Below are positions 26,363 through 35,247 of a DNA stretch of 64,000 nucleotides, one piece after another; within the stretch, counting starts at the first letter, position 1; every line of letters begins with the position of its first letter. The position numbers were made by a program, and so were the translations under genes. The stretch spans positions 48,098 through 112,097 of the forward strand of contig JHXB01000011.1 in assembly GCA_000621905.1 (NCBI GenBank). Direction: 5' to 3'. This DNA is from Lachnospiraceae bacterium NC2004 (GTDB lineage: Bacteria > Bacillota > Clostridia > Lachnospirales > Lachnospiraceae). Under the pieces are notes generated by a model. The model had not been told where the DNA came from. It worked only from the letters and a program-made list of their open reading frames with translations, and ran no database searches.

Positions 26363-27503
26363 TAATCACACCCGCCTTCATTGCAACTTCTTTAAAAATC
26401 TTCATCTCATCTTCGCTTATATCGACACCGTACATCTTGTTATAAAACTCGCCAAGAATGTCCGTTATAGGCTTTGACTCCGTCTTTAACTCTACATCCT
26501 CAAAACTAATATCTTTACTTCTTGAATTGTCGTAATCTAGCTTAACCGGCCTGTTATAATAATTCCTTATAACTCCCATCGCGTCATCAATGACATCTTC
26601 ATCGGTAAGTGTGATGTAAATGTAGTCGTCAACCGTATCTTCGTCTACATTTGCAATAAGATTCTTAAGTTCTCCTTTAATATGACGCATCTCTCTAAGA
26701 GGCTTAAGAGGAATATATTCCAAATCAACATCTCCCTTATCTTTAAGAGTAATAAGGGTTACTGACTTGTCATCATTAACCTCGCTCAAAGAATACTTAA
26801 GAGGCGAACCCGAATACCTAACCTCATCCCTTCCGACACGCTGTGGCGAGTGAATATGTCCAAGTGCAACATAGTCAAATGCGTCAAAAACGTCATAACC
26901 TATAACCTCTACATTACCAACATGCGCAACCGAAGGCGATTCCGAACCTGACAATGTAGGATGCGATTTACCTGCGACAAACTGATGTGAAAGAATAACA
27001 TTTCTGACAGATGAATCTACCCCGTCCTTATCAAACACACATCTAACCGCGTCTTCATAATTCTCAATATCTGCATCTTTATGAAAATGTTTAACAGTAG
27101 AAGCTTTGATGTACGGAAGCATATAGATATTTAAATCTCCATATTCATCATTTAAAACATACTTATCAAGCTCGCCGTTATACTTAGCAGCAATATAAAT
27201 GTCGCTGTCAGAAAGAAACTTACTCGCAAAATTAAGTCGATCGTCAGAATCGTGATTACCGCTTATAATAAACGTCTTGATATGTTCATCTTTAAGTTTC
27301 TTAAGGAAATTATCCAGTAGTCTAACCGCGCCTTCCGACGGAACAGCCTTATCGTAGACATCTCCCGCAATCAAGAGCGCATCAACCTCTTGCTCCTTAG
27401 CAATATCGATTATTCTGTCAAAAATATATCTTTGATCTTCCAACAAATCATAATCAAGAAGGGATTTGCCAATATGCAAATCTGATGTGTGTAGTAATTT
27501 CAT
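26349..27503 (-). CDS. sbcD: Exonuclease SbcD, nuclease subunit of SbcCD
   Basis: SbcD is a Mre11-type calcineurin-like phosphoesterase that cuts double-strand ends and hairpins. The 384-residue product carries the metal-binding motifs LHTSDLHIGKSL (residues 4-15), LIAGDVYDKAVPSEGA, FIISGNHDSDDRL, and GHIHSPQRVG at about 230. The C-terminal capping region is complete. It is 9 nt downstream of birA and overlaps sbcC, so the three genes are probably co-transcribed. Confidence 0.97.
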   Translation of the reverse strand: MKLLHTSDLHIGKSLLDYDLLEDQRYIFDRIIDIAKEQEVDALLIAGDVYDKAVPSEGAVRLLDNFLKKLKDEHIKTFIISGNHDSDDRLNFASKFLSDSDIYIAAKYNGELDKYVLNDEYGDLNIYMLPYIKASTVKHFHKDADIENYEDAVRCVFDKDGVDSSVRNVILSHQFVAGKSHPTLSGSESPSVAHVGNVEVIGYDVFDAFDYVALGHIHSPQRVGRDEVRYSGSPLKYSLSEVNDDKSVTLITLKDKGDVDLEYIPLKPLREMRHIKGELKNLIANVDEDTVDDYIYITLTDEDVIDDAMGVIRNYYNRPVKLDYDNSRSKDISFEDVELKTESKPITDILGEFYNKMYGVDISEDEMKIFKEVAMKAGVINEAD

Positions 27504-27512
27504 ATTATGCTC

Positions 27513-28493
27513 CTAACAATATCCGTAAAGTCCTCTGACCGACACCTCTCCGGACCTTATATTAACCTCTTTGCCTTCGTTATCATTTACAATAAGCTCG
27601 CCTAATTTATTCATACTTACCGCTGTTGCAGCCCACTCTTTATCTCTTTCGATAATCCTTACTTCTTTGCCGCGATTGACAAGAATTGAATTGTAATCAT
27701 CAAGAAGAAGACTTAGATCCTCCGTCTTTACAAACATACTGTAATATTCCTCAAAAGTCTTAAGCATATTTATAATAATGTCTGCCCTCTTAACAACCAT
27801 GCCGCTCTCAATCCTAAGCGATGTCGCCATGTCCTTAATTGAATCGTCAAATGACTCCATATTGACATTTATACCAATGCCGATAATAACCCTCTCAATC
27901 CTATCCATATCAGCAGTCATCTCGGTCAATATTCCGCACACTTTCTTAGAGTTAACGACAATATCATTAGGCCACTTAATCGATGTATCAAGTCCGGTGA
28001 CTTTGTTAATAGCCTTTGCAACAGAAAGCGCCGCAACGATAGTGAGCATAGACGCGTTAGCCGGCTCAATATCCGGTTTTAGAAGATAGGAAATGTAGAT
28101 AGAACTTCCTCTTGGAGAAAGCCAGGTTCGCCCAAGCCTACCCTTTCCGGCGCTCTGATGATCACCGATACACACAGTCCCATGCACCGTCTCTTCCTCA
28201 GGCAAATGCTTAAGGTACTCGTTGGTTGAATCTATCGTTTCAAAATAGTAAAGTTTCTTTCCAAGAAACTCAGTATCTAATCTACTTGAAATCTCAGCCT
28301 CACTCATAACATCAGGAGACTCTGTCAGTTTATATCCTTTGTTACTGACCGAATCTATTTCGTACCCTTCGTTTTTAAGTTGCTTAATCACTTTCCAGAC
28401 CGCTGTTCTAGAAACACCTAATGATTCACAAATAGCCTGACCTGAAATATAGTCATTATTCTCTCTTAATAATCGTAATATCTTTTCTTTCAT
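27513..28493 (-). CDS. birA: Biotin-protein ligase / biotin operon repressor BirA
   Basis: BirA attaches biotin to carboxyl-carrier proteins and, in bifunctional forms, represses biotin genes. The 326-residue product has an N-terminal winged helix (YISGQAICESLGVSRTAVWK), which marks the bifunctional class. The ligase core shows DSTNEYLK, HQSAGKGRLGRTWLSP and IKWPNDIVVNSKKVCGILTE. I chose the ATG at 28493, preceded by GGAGAAGGCA, over the upstream GTG at 28517. No biotin genes are in the window. Confidence 0.92.
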   Translation of the reverse strand: MKEKILRLLRENNDYISGQAICESLGVSRTAVWKVIKQLKNEGYEIDSVSNKGYKLTESPDVMSEAEISSRLDTEFLGKKLYYFETIDSTNEYLKHLPEEETVHGTVCIGDHQSAGKGRLGRTWLSPRGSSIYISYLLKPDIEPANASMLTIVAALSVAKAINKVTGLDTSIKWPNDIVVNSKKVCGILTEMTADMDRIERVIIGIGINVNMESFDDSIKDMATSLRIESGMVVKRADIIINMLKTFEEYYSMFVKTEDLSLLLDDYNSILVNRGKEVRIIERDKEWAATAVSMNKLGELIVNDNEGKEVNIRSGEVSVRGLYGYC

Positions 28494-28538
28494 TGCCTTC
28501 TCCAAATTAAAAGCCACAGATAAACCGCGGCTTAATTA

Positions 28539-30215
28539 TTATTTAAACTTACTGTACTCGAAATGCGGAATCTTCCTTGTTCCGAGTCTGTTGTGCTTGT
28601 CGATGATATCTATCGCTGTGATAGTTATAAGAACAAGAACTACAACATTTGCAATAGCAAAAAATGTATAATCCTCAGGGAACCATCCAATCATAATTCC
28701 ACAGATAATAATTGACAGCACCGAGAAACCACCCTTCATGATATTTCCGGTCTCTTCGGTCTCCGTGAGTCTTATAACATTTTCAACACCCATCCAGATT
28801 CCGACAATAACAATCGCCGCTGCCACCATAAATCCGACAATCTTACCACCGATAAGAGACATCAGCACACTGAAAACTTGTGACACAGCATACAGAATAA
28901 CAAAAGCAGCCGAGATAACCAATCCCTTACGCTTGTCTCTTCTCTTGCCTATCGCTTCTTTCTCCCTGATATACTCTTCTCTGCTGGTATAATTAGCCTC
29001 AGCAGTCACATATACATCTTCATGAAGATCTTCCATTCCTGCTCGTTTAGCCGCTTCCCTTAGCTTCTTATTACGCTCTTTCGCCTGCTTAACCTTGGCG
29101 TAATTCTCGCCCCAATCGGACATAACACCCTTCTTCTTGGTTATGAGCTCGATTGATTGCCTGTGTCTCAACACCATCCACATCGCCAAAAAAGCAAGGA
29201 AGAATGTACATAAAGGCGGATTGGACAATTTAAATATAAACAAGAAAAATGAAGCCAACACTCCAAATACAGCAGATAGCAGTAAGAATTTAGGTTTCGA
29301 TACAGGTATGTCAAATGCCATCCTTCCGGTCTGACCATTCATCGTAATATATGATACCCTGTCCTTAGATCGATATGTCATAAACCACACAGGAAGCATA
29401 GCTATATATGACTCCTTAATCTCAGAATGAACAACTTCCTTCCAAAGATCGGGAGAATAGTTCTCAATCATTCCTTTAGTGTCTGACATTTTCGTAAGCA
29501 GCTCCTTAGTCTCATTTATCATAGCAGACTCTGCTTCATACTCATACACTTCTGCTGCTACATCTGCCGCATCAGCGTAAAATCCGGCATAATATCCCGG
29601 AGCAAAATCAACCATCTTACTCATATTATAAGGAGCTAAAAGCTCACTCATCGAATCAGGAAATGACGAAGATGCGTCATGTGCCATGCCCTCATATGTA
29701 AGGTCTACCTCACCATTGACATAGTAATAATATGAGGCGCTGTTCTTCTTAGGCGGCTCGTGAACAATGTAGGATAATTCACCTTTCTGCTCTCCCTTAT
29801 ACACCCAATGCGGCATATATATCGCTCTAAACCCATCAAGATTACCCTGACTCTTAAAATCATCGGGAACACAAGGAGCTTTGTTCATCCTCTCTTTAAA
29901 AGTTTTGATACACCTATCCTTCGTCACTTCAAATGGAATAATAGCCTTAGGCTTCTCAATCTTCATCATGCGTGAAGTAAGCTGAACCTGCTCACCACAG
30001 TAACTGCAGTTAGACACAACCTGATTATTAAGAGAGATTACCTCGCCGCCACACCTCGGACAATTATAAACGGTCGCATCAAATTCCTTACTCTCCTCAG
30101 CGCCCGCAATATCTGCATCTTCAGGAGCAAAATGGCTGTTACAACTCTCGCACACAAGAAGTCTGCTTACAATATCGTACTTAAGCGTTCCATTACATTT
30201 TAAGCAACTTATCAT
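28539..30215 (-). CDS. Zinc-ribbon membrane protein, function unknown
   Basis: The 558-residue product starts MISCLKCNGTLKYDI at 30215, with a GGGGGGAATAAG site. It has three CxxC-type pairs in the first 80 residues (CLKC, CESC, CPRC, CSYC), typical of double zinc ribbons. A soluble region with the pattern FEVTKDRCIKTFKERMNKAP follows, then about seven membrane segments in the C-terminal 250 residues. Proteins like this are common in Clostridia, annotated only as zinc-ribbon proteins. It overlaps the preceding small gene by 23 nt. Confidence 0.75.
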   Translation of the reverse strand: MISCLKCNGTLKYDIVSRLLVCESCNSHFAPEDADIAGAEESKEFDATVYNCPRCGGEVISLNNQVVSNCSYCGEQVQLTSRMMKIEKPKAIIPFEVTKDRCIKTFKERMNKAPCVPDDFKSQGNLDGFRAIYMPHWVYKGEQKGELSYIVHEPPKKNSASYYYYVNGEVDLTYEGMAHDASSSFPDSMSELLAPYNMSKMVDFAPGYYAGFYADAADVAAEVYEYEAESAMINETKELLTKMSDTKGMIENYSPDLWKEVVHSEIKESYIAMLPVWFMTYRSKDRVSYITMNGQTGRMAFDIPVSKPKFLLLSAVFGVLASFFLFIFKLSNPPLCTFFLAFLAMWMVLRHRQSIELITKKKGVMSDWGENYAKVKQAKERNKKLREAAKRAGMEDLHEDVYVTAEANYTSREEYIREKEAIGKRRDKRKGLVISAAFVILYAVSQVFSVLMSLIGGKIVGFMVAAAIVIVGIWMGVENVIRLTETEETGNIMKGGFSVLSIIICGIMIGWFPEDYTFFAIANVVVLVLITITAIDIIDKHNRLGTRKIPHFEYSKFK

Positions 30216-30420
30216 ACAGCTTATTCCCCCCTGATCTATAGACTTCGCCCTTCTTGGCAAATGCATACGTGCCGTTATCAGAACGCACCGCTCCCTTTAT
30301 GTAGTCTTCATCATTTGGCGCATGATAACTGTGAGAAGATCTGACCACAAAAAGCGCAATAACTATTCCAATCACCAGTCCCACAGCAACAACACTTATT
30401 AGCTCTAACAACGTAATCAT
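30193..30420 (-). CDS. Small single-pass membrane protein
   Basis: The 75-residue product has one N-terminal hydrophobic segment (LLELISVVAVGLVIGIVIAL) and a basic, Tyr/Gly-rich tail ending NKLYDKLLKM. Its end overlaps the start of the zinc-ribbon membrane protein, which suggests the two work together or are at least coupled in translation. No known domain was recognised. Confidence 0.6.
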   Translation of the reverse strand: MITLLELISVVAVGLVIGIVIALFVVRSSHSYHAPNDEDYIKGAVRSDNGTYAFAKKGEVYRSGGNKLYDKLLKM

Positions 30421-30440
30421 ACTCTAACCACCTTCTAAAA

Positions 30441-30462
30441 ATGCCTCCGAAACCGGAGGCAT
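30441..30462 (-). terminator. Terminator after the MIF-like gene
   Basis: ATGCCTCCG and CGGAGGCAT form a perfect 9-bp stem with a 4-nt loop, 20 nt past the stop codon, with TTTTTAG following on the minus strand. Confidence 0.85.
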
Positions 30463-30481
30463 TATATATTATTCTTTTAGA

Positions 30482-30823
30482 CTAAAAGTTTCTTCCGCTC
30501 CATCCCCAATCATTTGTGCCGATATATGACACGTAAACATTGTTAGAAGGAATGCCAAGTTCCTCTTCGTAAATGTTACAAATGGCAGCGGTCATCTTGT
30601 CGTACGCATCTGATGATGCATTGCCAAATAATCTGACAGCAACGTAAGCACCCTTCTCAAGCTTCTTGCCTGCCATAAAAAGGTCATACTCATCTTCAAA
30701 ACCAACCATCAAAAAACTCTCAGGCTTACCTATGATTGAGATTGCCTCTCCAAGTTTAGATTTGATGGTCTCCTTCTTGTCATCAGAAACCTTAAGTGTA
30801 AGTTTAGAATCAATAAATGGCAT
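30482..30823 (-). CDS. MIF-family (macrophage migration inhibitory factor-like) tautomerase
   Basis: The 113-residue product matches the length and layout of MIF/phenylpyruvate tautomerases. It starts MPFIDSKLTLKV, with the catalytic Pro right after the initiator Met, followed by IIGKPESFLMVGF and ending with NNVYVSYIGTNDWGWSGRNF. These enzymes interconvert keto and enol forms of phenylpyruvate-like acids. It lies in the same direction as, and about 500 nt below, the paaK-iorBA genes, which also handle aryl-2-oxo acids. A signalling role toward a host is only speculation. Confidence 0.82.
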   Translation of the reverse strand: MPFIDSKLTLKVSDDKKETIKSKLGEAISIIGKPESFLMVGFEDEYDLFMAGKKLEKGAYVAVRLFGNASSDAYDKMTAAICNIYEEELGIPSNNVYVSYIGTNDWGWSGRNF

Positions 30824-30843
30824 AATATGTACCTCCTTATATT

Positions 30844-31218
30844 TTATACTTCATCATATGAATCAGGTCCATCTAAGAACTCTCTTCCGCTAACTCTCTT
30901 AGCATCTCTCTGCTTGTCAACAAGCTCAGAAAGCTGTTCTTTGACATCTTTGGAATTCTTGATATTCTTAATTTCAAAATCTCTAAGAGTCTTGTCACCA
31001 CTGCTAACCTCGATAGTTCCAAGCCCAAAAATACGCTGACCAAACGATCTCTTAAGACTCACATCAGTGATACGATAAAGTCTTACTTCATCTTCAGTTT
31101 TGCTAAGAAAACCTTTGTTAATAAAGAATCTGTCCTCGCTCATGCTATACTTTGTAAAAGTAAAAGGAAGAGCAAAAAACGTCCATCTCTTTCTATCACT
31201 CCAAATAATATCAGCCAT
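30844..31218 (-). CDS. Bacterial PH-domain protein (YdbS/YdbT-like)
   Basis: The 124-residue product has a central bPH-like pattern, FTKYSMSEDRFFINKGFLSKTE followed by LYRITDVSLKRSFGQRIFGLG and a C-terminal helix. Bacterial PH domains of this type usually sit next to membrane segments; none is obvious here. It is 20 nt upstream of the MIF-like gene, so the two are probably in one transcript. Role unknown. Confidence 0.65.
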   Translation of the reverse strand: MADIIWSDRKRWTFFALPFTFTKYSMSEDRFFINKGFLSKTEDEVRLYRITDVSLKRSFGQRIFGLGTIEVSSGDKTLRDFEIKNIKNSKDVKEQLSELVDKQRDAKRVSGREFLDGPDSYDEV

Positions 31219-31245
31219 AATACATACCTCCCGATAATAATAAAC

Positions 31246-31328
31246 GCTAAGTATCCAAAGGGGACAGACCCCATTGGGTACTTAAGGCTTAAGTACCCAA
31301 TGGGGTCTGTCCCCTCTGAGTACTTAGC
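31246..31328. repeat. 83-bp inverted repeat, GGGGACAGACCCC family
   Basis: Two arms of about 41 nt (31246-31286 and 31288-31328) are complementary. The inner 27 nt match perfectly and end in CTTAAG at the centre, with a single spacer base. Each arm contains GGGGACAGACCCC. The element sits 10 nt past the paaK stop and can act as a strong hairpin. A shorter relative is at 49186-49222. Confidence 0.9.
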
Positions 31329-31337
31329 ATTCTTCAA

Positions 31338-32573
31338 CTAATCATATCTCTCATCAATAACTCTCTTGGTCTTCTTCTCACTTCTTGGAAGGACACCAAT
31401 CTCAACAACCTTCACAAGTGGTGTGAATCCTATCTTAGACTTAACCTTAGCCGCCACATCTTCAGCAAGCTTAGCAAAATCTCTGGTACCATCTGTCTCA
31501 ACATAGATACGCATAGTATCCTTACCTTCAAGATGTGAAATGTGAATCTGATACTCACTAGACAATTCAGGGAAGAGTCTGAGTACCTCTTCAATCTGAC
31601 TAGGGAATACATTAACACCCTTAATCTTCATCATATCATCGGTACGTCCCTTGATAACATCAATTCTAGGGAACTTGCTGTCACAATGGCAAGGCTCAGG
31701 AATAATACGTGAAAGATCATGTGTCCTATATCTTATTAACGGAGCACCCTCTTTAACAAGAGTAGTAATAACTATCTCACCCCACTCGCCATCAGGAAGT
31801 GGCTTTAAGGTTACAGGATCAATAATCTCTAGGTAAATGTAATCGTCCCAATAATGCATATATGTCTCGCCCGGACAGTTGATACCTATACCAGGTCCAT
31901 ATATCTCGGTTAATCCGTAAATGTCATAAAGCTCTATGCCTAAGATGCTCTGAATACGCTCGCGCATTGCATCTCCCCAGCGTTCAGAACCAATGATACC
32001 CTTCTTAAGATGAATCTTATCTCTGATTCCTCTCTTCTCAATCTCCTCAGCAAGTAAAAGAGCATATGAAGATGTAGAACAAAGAACAGTTGTCTTCATA
32101 TCCATCATCATCTGAAGCTGCTTATCTGTATTACCAGGTCCCATAGGAACAGCCATAGCTCCGAGTCTTTCGCATCCCAACTGGAATCCTATCCCGGCAG
32201 TCCAAAGTCCGTATCCCGGAGTAATATGTATTCTGTCTTTCTTGGTGATTCCTGCCATCTCATAACATCTTGAGAACTGAATCGCCCAATCATCTACATC
32301 CTTCTGAGTATAAGGAATGATAACAGGAAGTCCTGTTGTTCCTGAAGAAGAATGGATTCTGACAATATCTTCCTCTGGTGCTGTCATTAGTCCAAGCGGA
32401 TAAGCATCTCTTAAGTCGCTCTTCTCAGAAAATGGTAAATTCTCAAATTCTTCAACCGAAGAAACCGAGGTAATTCCTGCCTCCTCAAGCTTCTTACCAT
32501 AGAAGCTTCCTGCATTTACCAAAGCTTTAATTCTGTCATTAACCTGACTAAGCTGTTCGTTACTAATCTTCAT
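31338..32573 (-). CDS. paaK: Phenylacetate-CoA ligase
   Basis: The enzyme activates phenylacetate or related aryl acids to CoA thioesters with ATP. The 411-residue product has the adenylate-forming motifs IHSSSGTTGLPVIIPYTQKD at about residues 91-110 and YDIYGLTEIYGPGIGINCP, with a C-terminal domain carrying KIKGVNVFPSQIEEVL. It follows iorB by 20 nt. With IorAB this makes a module linking arylpyruvates, aryl-acyl-CoA and aryl acids, in either direction. Confidence 0.9.
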   Translation of the reverse strand: MKISNEQLSQVNDRIKALVNAGSFYGKKLEEAGITSVSSVEEFENLPFSEKSDLRDAYPLGLMTAPEEDIVRIHSSSGTTGLPVIIPYTQKDVDDWAIQFSRCYEMAGITKKDRIHITPGYGLWTAGIGFQLGCERLGAMAVPMGPGNTDKQLQMMMDMKTTVLCSTSSYALLLAEEIEKRGIRDKIHLKKGIIGSERWGDAMRERIQSILGIELYDIYGLTEIYGPGIGINCPGETYMHYWDDYIYLEIIDPVTLKPLPDGEWGEIVITTLVKEGAPLIRYRTHDLSRIIPEPCHCDSKFPRIDVIKGRTDDMMKIKGVNVFPSQIEEVLRLFPELSSEYQIHISHLEGKDTMRIYVETDGTRDFAKLAEDVAAKVKSKIGFTPLVKVVEIGVLPRSEKKTKRVIDERYD

Positions 32574-32593
32574 TGTTAAGTTAACTCCCTTTC

Positions 32594-33160
32594 TTAAATG
32601 TAATATATAGCTTTTTTATTAAGTTCCATAAACTGTGGCTTCACGAGGCTCTCCATAGACTTAATTACATCTTCCTCGCTAAGTCCTAAAACTCCTGACC
32701 TGATTGCCGCACCTAAAAGAACTATATTAAGAACCTTGCTCGACCCAAGTTCCTTAAGTGCCTCATCACCGTCAACCACGATTAGATTGACATCTAATCT
32801 TTTAAGGTAATCAATCATCTCATCTCCGTCATAGTGAAAGCCACTAAGAGTAGCAGTGGTTGGCATAATAGCTCGCCTGTTGGTAACTATCGTTCCACCG
32901 TTCTTAAGATAATCAACCATTCTGACTGTCTCTCCGGGCTCAAAACCGATTATGATATCAGCCTGCCCCTTTGGAATCATAGGAGAATGGATTCCCTCTC
33001 CCATTCTGAGATTACTGAAAACATTACCGCCTCTCTGCGCCATTCCAATAGTCTCTGCGCTCATAACAGGAATCCCCTTGTTCATAGCCGCACTAGCTAT
33101 AAGCTTAGAAGCAAGAACGGTTCCCTGTCCTCCGATTCCACATAAAATTATATTCTTCAT
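32594..33160 (-). CDS. iorB: Indolepyruvate:ferredoxin oxidoreductase, beta subunit
   Basis: The 188-residue product is of normal length for IorB. It begins MKNIILCGIGGQGTVLASKL and shows AETIGMAQRGGNVFSNLRMG, both typical of the gamma-type domain of 2-oxoacid oxidoreductases. Its start overlaps the iorA end by 4 nt (ATGA), so the two subunits are made in fixed ratio. Together they decarboxylate arylpyruvates to aryl-acetyl-CoA. Confidence 0.93.
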   Translation of the reverse strand: MKNIILCGIGGQGTVLASKLIASAAMNKGIPVMSAETIGMAQRGGNVFSNLRMGEGIHSPMIPKGQADIIIGFEPGETVRMVDYLKNGGTIVTNRRAIMPTTATLSGFHYDGDEMIDYLKRLDVNLIVVDGDEALKELGSSKVLNIVLLGAAIRSGVLGLSEEDVIKSMESLVKPQFMELNKKAIYYI

Positions 33161-34974
33161 GAGCCTTCACCTGCCCTTCTTATCGCCTTGACAGGGCACA
33201 GTTTTGAGCAAAGCCCACAACCTGTACACAAAGACTCATCTATTGTAACTTTGCCGTTATCAAGATAAATCGCAGGACAACCTATCTCATTGATACATTT
33301 CTTGCAGGAAATGCAATCGCCACTGCATACGCTGTATGGTTCGTTAGGTTTCACAATCGCAATACATGGTGACTTAAAGATAATAGCCTTAACTCCAGGC
33401 TCATCAGCCACCTCTTTAACCGTCTTAACTGCAAGCTCATAATCTAATGGGTCTACCACTCTTACTGTCTCGACTCCGATTCCCTTAAGCACAGCTTCTA
33501 TGGAAATCTTGTTAACCACATCACCCATCATCGTGCGTCCCGTTCCCGGATGAGGCTGGTGACCGGTCATGGCTGTAGTTGAATTATCTAAGACGATAAG
33601 CGTCATATCCGCCTGATTATATACTGCATTGACAACACCGGTTATTGCAGACGCGAAAAATGTTGAATCTCCGACAAATGCAAAACACTTGGTGTCAGGC
33701 TCAATATGACCAACTCCCTGTGCGATACCAAGGCCAGCTCCCATACAAAGACATGTATCGACCATATCAAGAGGCATTGCATTACCCAAAGTATAGCAAC
33801 CGATGTCTCCACAGTAGATTGTCTTAGCGCCCTTCATTGCCTGCTTAACCGCATAAAATGATGCTCTATGCGGGCAGCCTGCGCAAAGCACAGGAGGTCT
33901 TACAGGAAGATCGGGCTTATCGGTTCTAATCGTCTCATGTCTTTCAATCCCAAGATAGTCATAGACTCTATCTCTTACTAAATCTATGTTGTACTCACCA
34001 GAACGAATACTATCTGAGGTTAACTTACCTCTTACATTACAAACAATTCCTTCCTGACCGCACTGGTAGTTAAGTGCCCTTTCAATGACAGGATCAAGCT
34101 CCTCAAAGCAAAGCACGTCACTATATTTAACAAGAAAATCTCTTGATAAATCATAAGGAAATGGAAATGGTGTCGCAACCTTTAAAACAGCAGGCTTCTC
34201 ACCCTCAATTTCCTCTAAGACATCGCAAACATAAGAGTAGCAGATTCCGCTTGCCGCTATAGCCCTTAAATTAGAGCTGTCAGGATTAACAATGGTATTG
34301 AGTTCGTATTTAGAAAATACATCGCTAAGAGTATCATTTCTCTCCTCTATCAAACGATGGTTAAAGTAGCTAAGTTTAGGGAATATAACCCATCTCTTAG
34401 AATCCTTGACAAAGCCTTCTATGTCATTAACATAGTATTCAGACTCGTCCTTAACAGATATCGACTGATAAGCATGACACACTCTGGTTGTAGGCCTTAA
34501 AAATACTGGCGTGTTATATCGCTCAGAGTAGTCAAATGCGTCTATTATCATCTGATACGCCTCAGCAACCGATGTAGGATCAAAGCAAGGCAACTTGGAA
34601 TACATTGCAAATGTTCTTGTATCCTGTTCAGTCTGGCTGGATATCGGTCCTGGATCGTCTGCGACCAACACTACCATTCCGCCCTTGACTCCTATATATT
34701 CAAGACTCATAAGCGGATCAGATGCCACATTAAGTCCCACCTGCTTCATCGTTACTAAGGCTCTTGCGCCTGTATAAGCAGCTCCCGCCGCTACTTCCAT
34801 CGCGCTCTTCTCATTAACCGACCATTCAACATAACATCCATCAGGTCGGTTCTTGGCAACTGTCTCTAACACCTCACTTGAAGGTGTCCCGGGATAACCG
34901 GCTACAAGGTTAACGCCTGCAGCAATCGCACCCATGGCAATAGCCTGATTACCCATCATAAATTCATCGTGCAT
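33157..34974 (-). CDS. iorA: Indolepyruvate:ferredoxin oxidoreductase, alpha subunit
   Basis: The 605-residue product contains the pyrimidine-binding domain (GYPGTPSSEVLE near residue 22), the core CAGCPHRASFYAVKQAM, and the ThDP-binding FVGDSTFFASAITGVVNAVY. Two [4Fe-4S] ferredoxin motifs at the C-terminus read CISCKKCINEIGCP and CTGCGLCSKLCP. It oxidises indole-, phenyl- or hydroxyphenylpyruvate with CoA and ferredoxin. It is the first gene of the iorAB-paaK unit, with promoter at 35019-35047. Confidence 0.95.
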   Translation of the reverse strand: MHDEFMMGNQAIAMGAIAAGVNLVAGYPGTPSSEVLETVAKNRPDGCYVEWSVNEKSAMEVAAGAAYTGARALVTMKQVGLNVASDPLMSLEYIGVKGGMVVLVADDPGPISSQTEQDTRTFAMYSKLPCFDPTSVAEAYQMIIDAFDYSERYNTPVFLRPTTRVCHAYQSISVKDESEYYVNDIEGFVKDSKRWVIFPKLSYFNHRLIEERNDTLSDVFSKYELNTIVNPDSSNLRAIAASGICYSYVCDVLEEIEGEKPAVLKVATPFPFPYDLSRDFLVKYSDVLCFEELDPVIERALNYQCGQEGIVCNVRGKLTSDSIRSGEYNIDLVRDRVYDYLGIERHETIRTDKPDLPVRPPVLCAGCPHRASFYAVKQAMKGAKTIYCGDIGCYTLGNAMPLDMVDTCLCMGAGLGIAQGVGHIEPDTKCFAFVGDSTFFASAITGVVNAVYNQADMTLIVLDNSTTAMTGHQPHPGTGRTMMGDVVNKISIEAVLKGIGVETVRVVDPLDYELAVKTVKEVADEPGVKAIIFKSPCIAIVKPNEPYSVCSGDCISCKKCINEIGCPAIYLDNGKVTIDESLCTGCGLCSKLCPVKAIRRAGEGS

Positions 34975-34990
34975 AGTAAATCTCCTTATC

Positions 34991-35006
34991 GTGAGGGAAC
35001 CCTCAC
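34991..35006. promoter_or_regulatory. Palindrome in the iorA leader
   Basis: GTGAGGGAACCCTCAC is a perfect 7-bp inverted repeat with an AA centre. It lies between the predicted transcript start and the iorA ribosome-binding site. It could be a repressor operator or a short mRNA hairpin. No regulator gene is adjacent. Confidence 0.5.
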
Positions 35007-35018
35007 ATTATCTTGATA

Positions 35019-35047
35019 ATTATACCGCAGAACACCATTTTTATCAA
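35019..35047 (-). promoter_or_regulatory. Promoter of iorAB-paaK
   Basis: TTGATA (35047-35042) and TATAAT (35024-35019) on the minus strand are 17 nt apart, about 45 nt ahead of the iorA start codon. Confidence 0.75.
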
Positions 35048-35136
35048 GGTTAAGTCAAGGGAGTTCAGAGTGTAGGTTACGGGGGAATAAATATGCCATT
35101 TTGAGGGTAACAAAGCGAAATAGTCACAGTATATAA

Positions 35137-35163
35137 AAAGGCGAAGCATGAAGCTCCGCCTTT
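35137..35163 (-). terminator. Terminator after the Rpn-family gene at 35248
   Basis: AAAGGCGGAGC and GCTTCGCCTTT (minus strand) pair with one mismatch around a 5-nt loop, followed by TTATATAC with the stem's own T-run. It lies 85 nt past the stop codon. The rest of the 35048-35247 interval shows no gene. Confidence 0.7.
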
Positions 35164-35247
35164 AGTACTTTGATGATAAAATGATACACTCATCAAAGAA
35201 TCTTTAATCATCCTTTCAGTGTGCTAATTAGCTGGGTTAATTAATTG

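Noticed and set aside
31140..31337. 65-residue frame across the 83-bp inverted repeat
   Set aside because: It is the translation of the repeat itself plus part of the PH-domain gene in another frame; no ribosome-binding site.
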